A stretch of DNA of 49,414 nucleotides. It comes from Bacillota bacterium. Lineage in GTDB: Bacteria > Bacillota > Clostridia > Oscillospirales > Acutalibacteraceae. The notes beneath the pieces were generated by a model. It saw only the letters and a list, made by a program, of their open reading frames with translations, made no database searches and was not told where the DNA came from. This document shows positions 49,397 through 49,414 of the stretch, piece by piece. The first letter of the stretch is position 1; each line of letters starts with the position of its first letter. The DNA is taken from positions 1 through 49,414 of the forward strand of contig JAEZWL010000030.1 of the NCBI GenBank assembly GCA_023420245.1, written 5' to 3'. Position numbers and translations under genes: made by a program.

Positions 49397-49414
49397 ATGA
49401 AGAGATTAGCACAG
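49397..49414 (+). CDS. 5' end of an ORF, possibly a transposase (partial)
   Basis: Only MKRLAQ is visible before the window ends. AGGAGAGG lies about 14 bases upstream. Its position just beyond the truncated SWIM fragment and the non-coding lead-in from about 49297 would suit the left end of an insertion sequence, but six residues cannot identify it. Confidence 0.25.

Noticed and set aside
1..49414. tRNA, rRNA or classical riboswitch (T-box, S-box)
   Set aside because: No cloverleaf, rRNA stretch, or T-box/S-box consensus was seen by eye. A covariance-model search would be needed to exclude weak cases.

Overview
The window looks like chromosomal DNA of an anaerobic, low-to-mid GC Firmicute, most likely a Clostridia member of the Oscillospirales type. 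This rests on Gram-positive style lipoproteins and strong Shine-Dalgarno sites, hydrogenase-maturation genes, an AgrC/LytTR-type two-component pair, HAAT and DrrAB-type ABC transporters, and a nitrogenase-like sulfur cluster. No rRNA, tRNA or CRISPR array was seen.

Layout. (1) 1-460: 5' end of hypB and complete hypA, minus strand. (2) 0.8-4.6 kb: an SDR dehydrogenase, a LysE exporter, a FadR-type GntR regulator and a zinc alcohol dehydrogenase. (3) 5.1-15.2 kb: a plus-strand catabolic operon with a GntR remnant, a five-gene branched-chain-amino-acid-type ABC importer, an SDR dehydrogenase, a split transketolase, tartronate-semialdehyde reductase and glycerate kinase. I infer an undescribed sugar-acid route: an oxidised keto-acid is cleaved by the transketolase to tartronate semialdehyde, then reduced to glycerate and phosphorylated. 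(4) 15.7-18.8 kb: AraC/GyrI-like regulators with a DrrAB-type drug exporter. (5) 19.2-22.6 kb: a polar amino acid (probably cystine) ABC importer preceded by a cysteine-rich leader peptide and an intrinsic terminator. (6) 22.8-30.7 kb: a 1,633-residue GLUG-repeat surface protein, a small zinc-ribbon membrane protein and a LytTR/GHKL two-component system. (7) 30.7-44.9 kb: a sulfur operon that begins with a second cysteine-rich leader peptide plus terminator, then cystathionine gamma-lyase, a cysteine/cystathionine synthase, nitrogenase-like D and K subunits, NifX-like and NifB-like cofactor proteins, O-acetylhomoserine sulfhydrylase, a sulfonate/taurine-type ABC importer, a NifH-like reductase, and a DUF4418/FtsX/LolD trio. 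(8) 45.2-49.4 kb: accessory DNA with a chloramphenicol acetyltransferase under a translational attenuator, an AT-rich TOPRIM protein with an S1-domain partner, gene fragments, and a truncated SWIM-protein C-terminus next to a possible insertion sequence.

How it works together. The strongest story is sulfur. The nitrogenase-like genes match the methylthio-alkane reductase (Mar) system, which frees methanethiol from organic thioethers. MetY would turn methanethiol and O-acetylhomoserine into methionine, and the MccA/MccB-like pair would carry sulfur on to cysteine. The cystine-type importer and this salvage operon each start with a promoter, a short ORF containing a run of Cys codons, and an intrinsic terminator, so I propose that both are controlled by cysteine-sensing attenuation. 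That proposal is inference from sequence layout.
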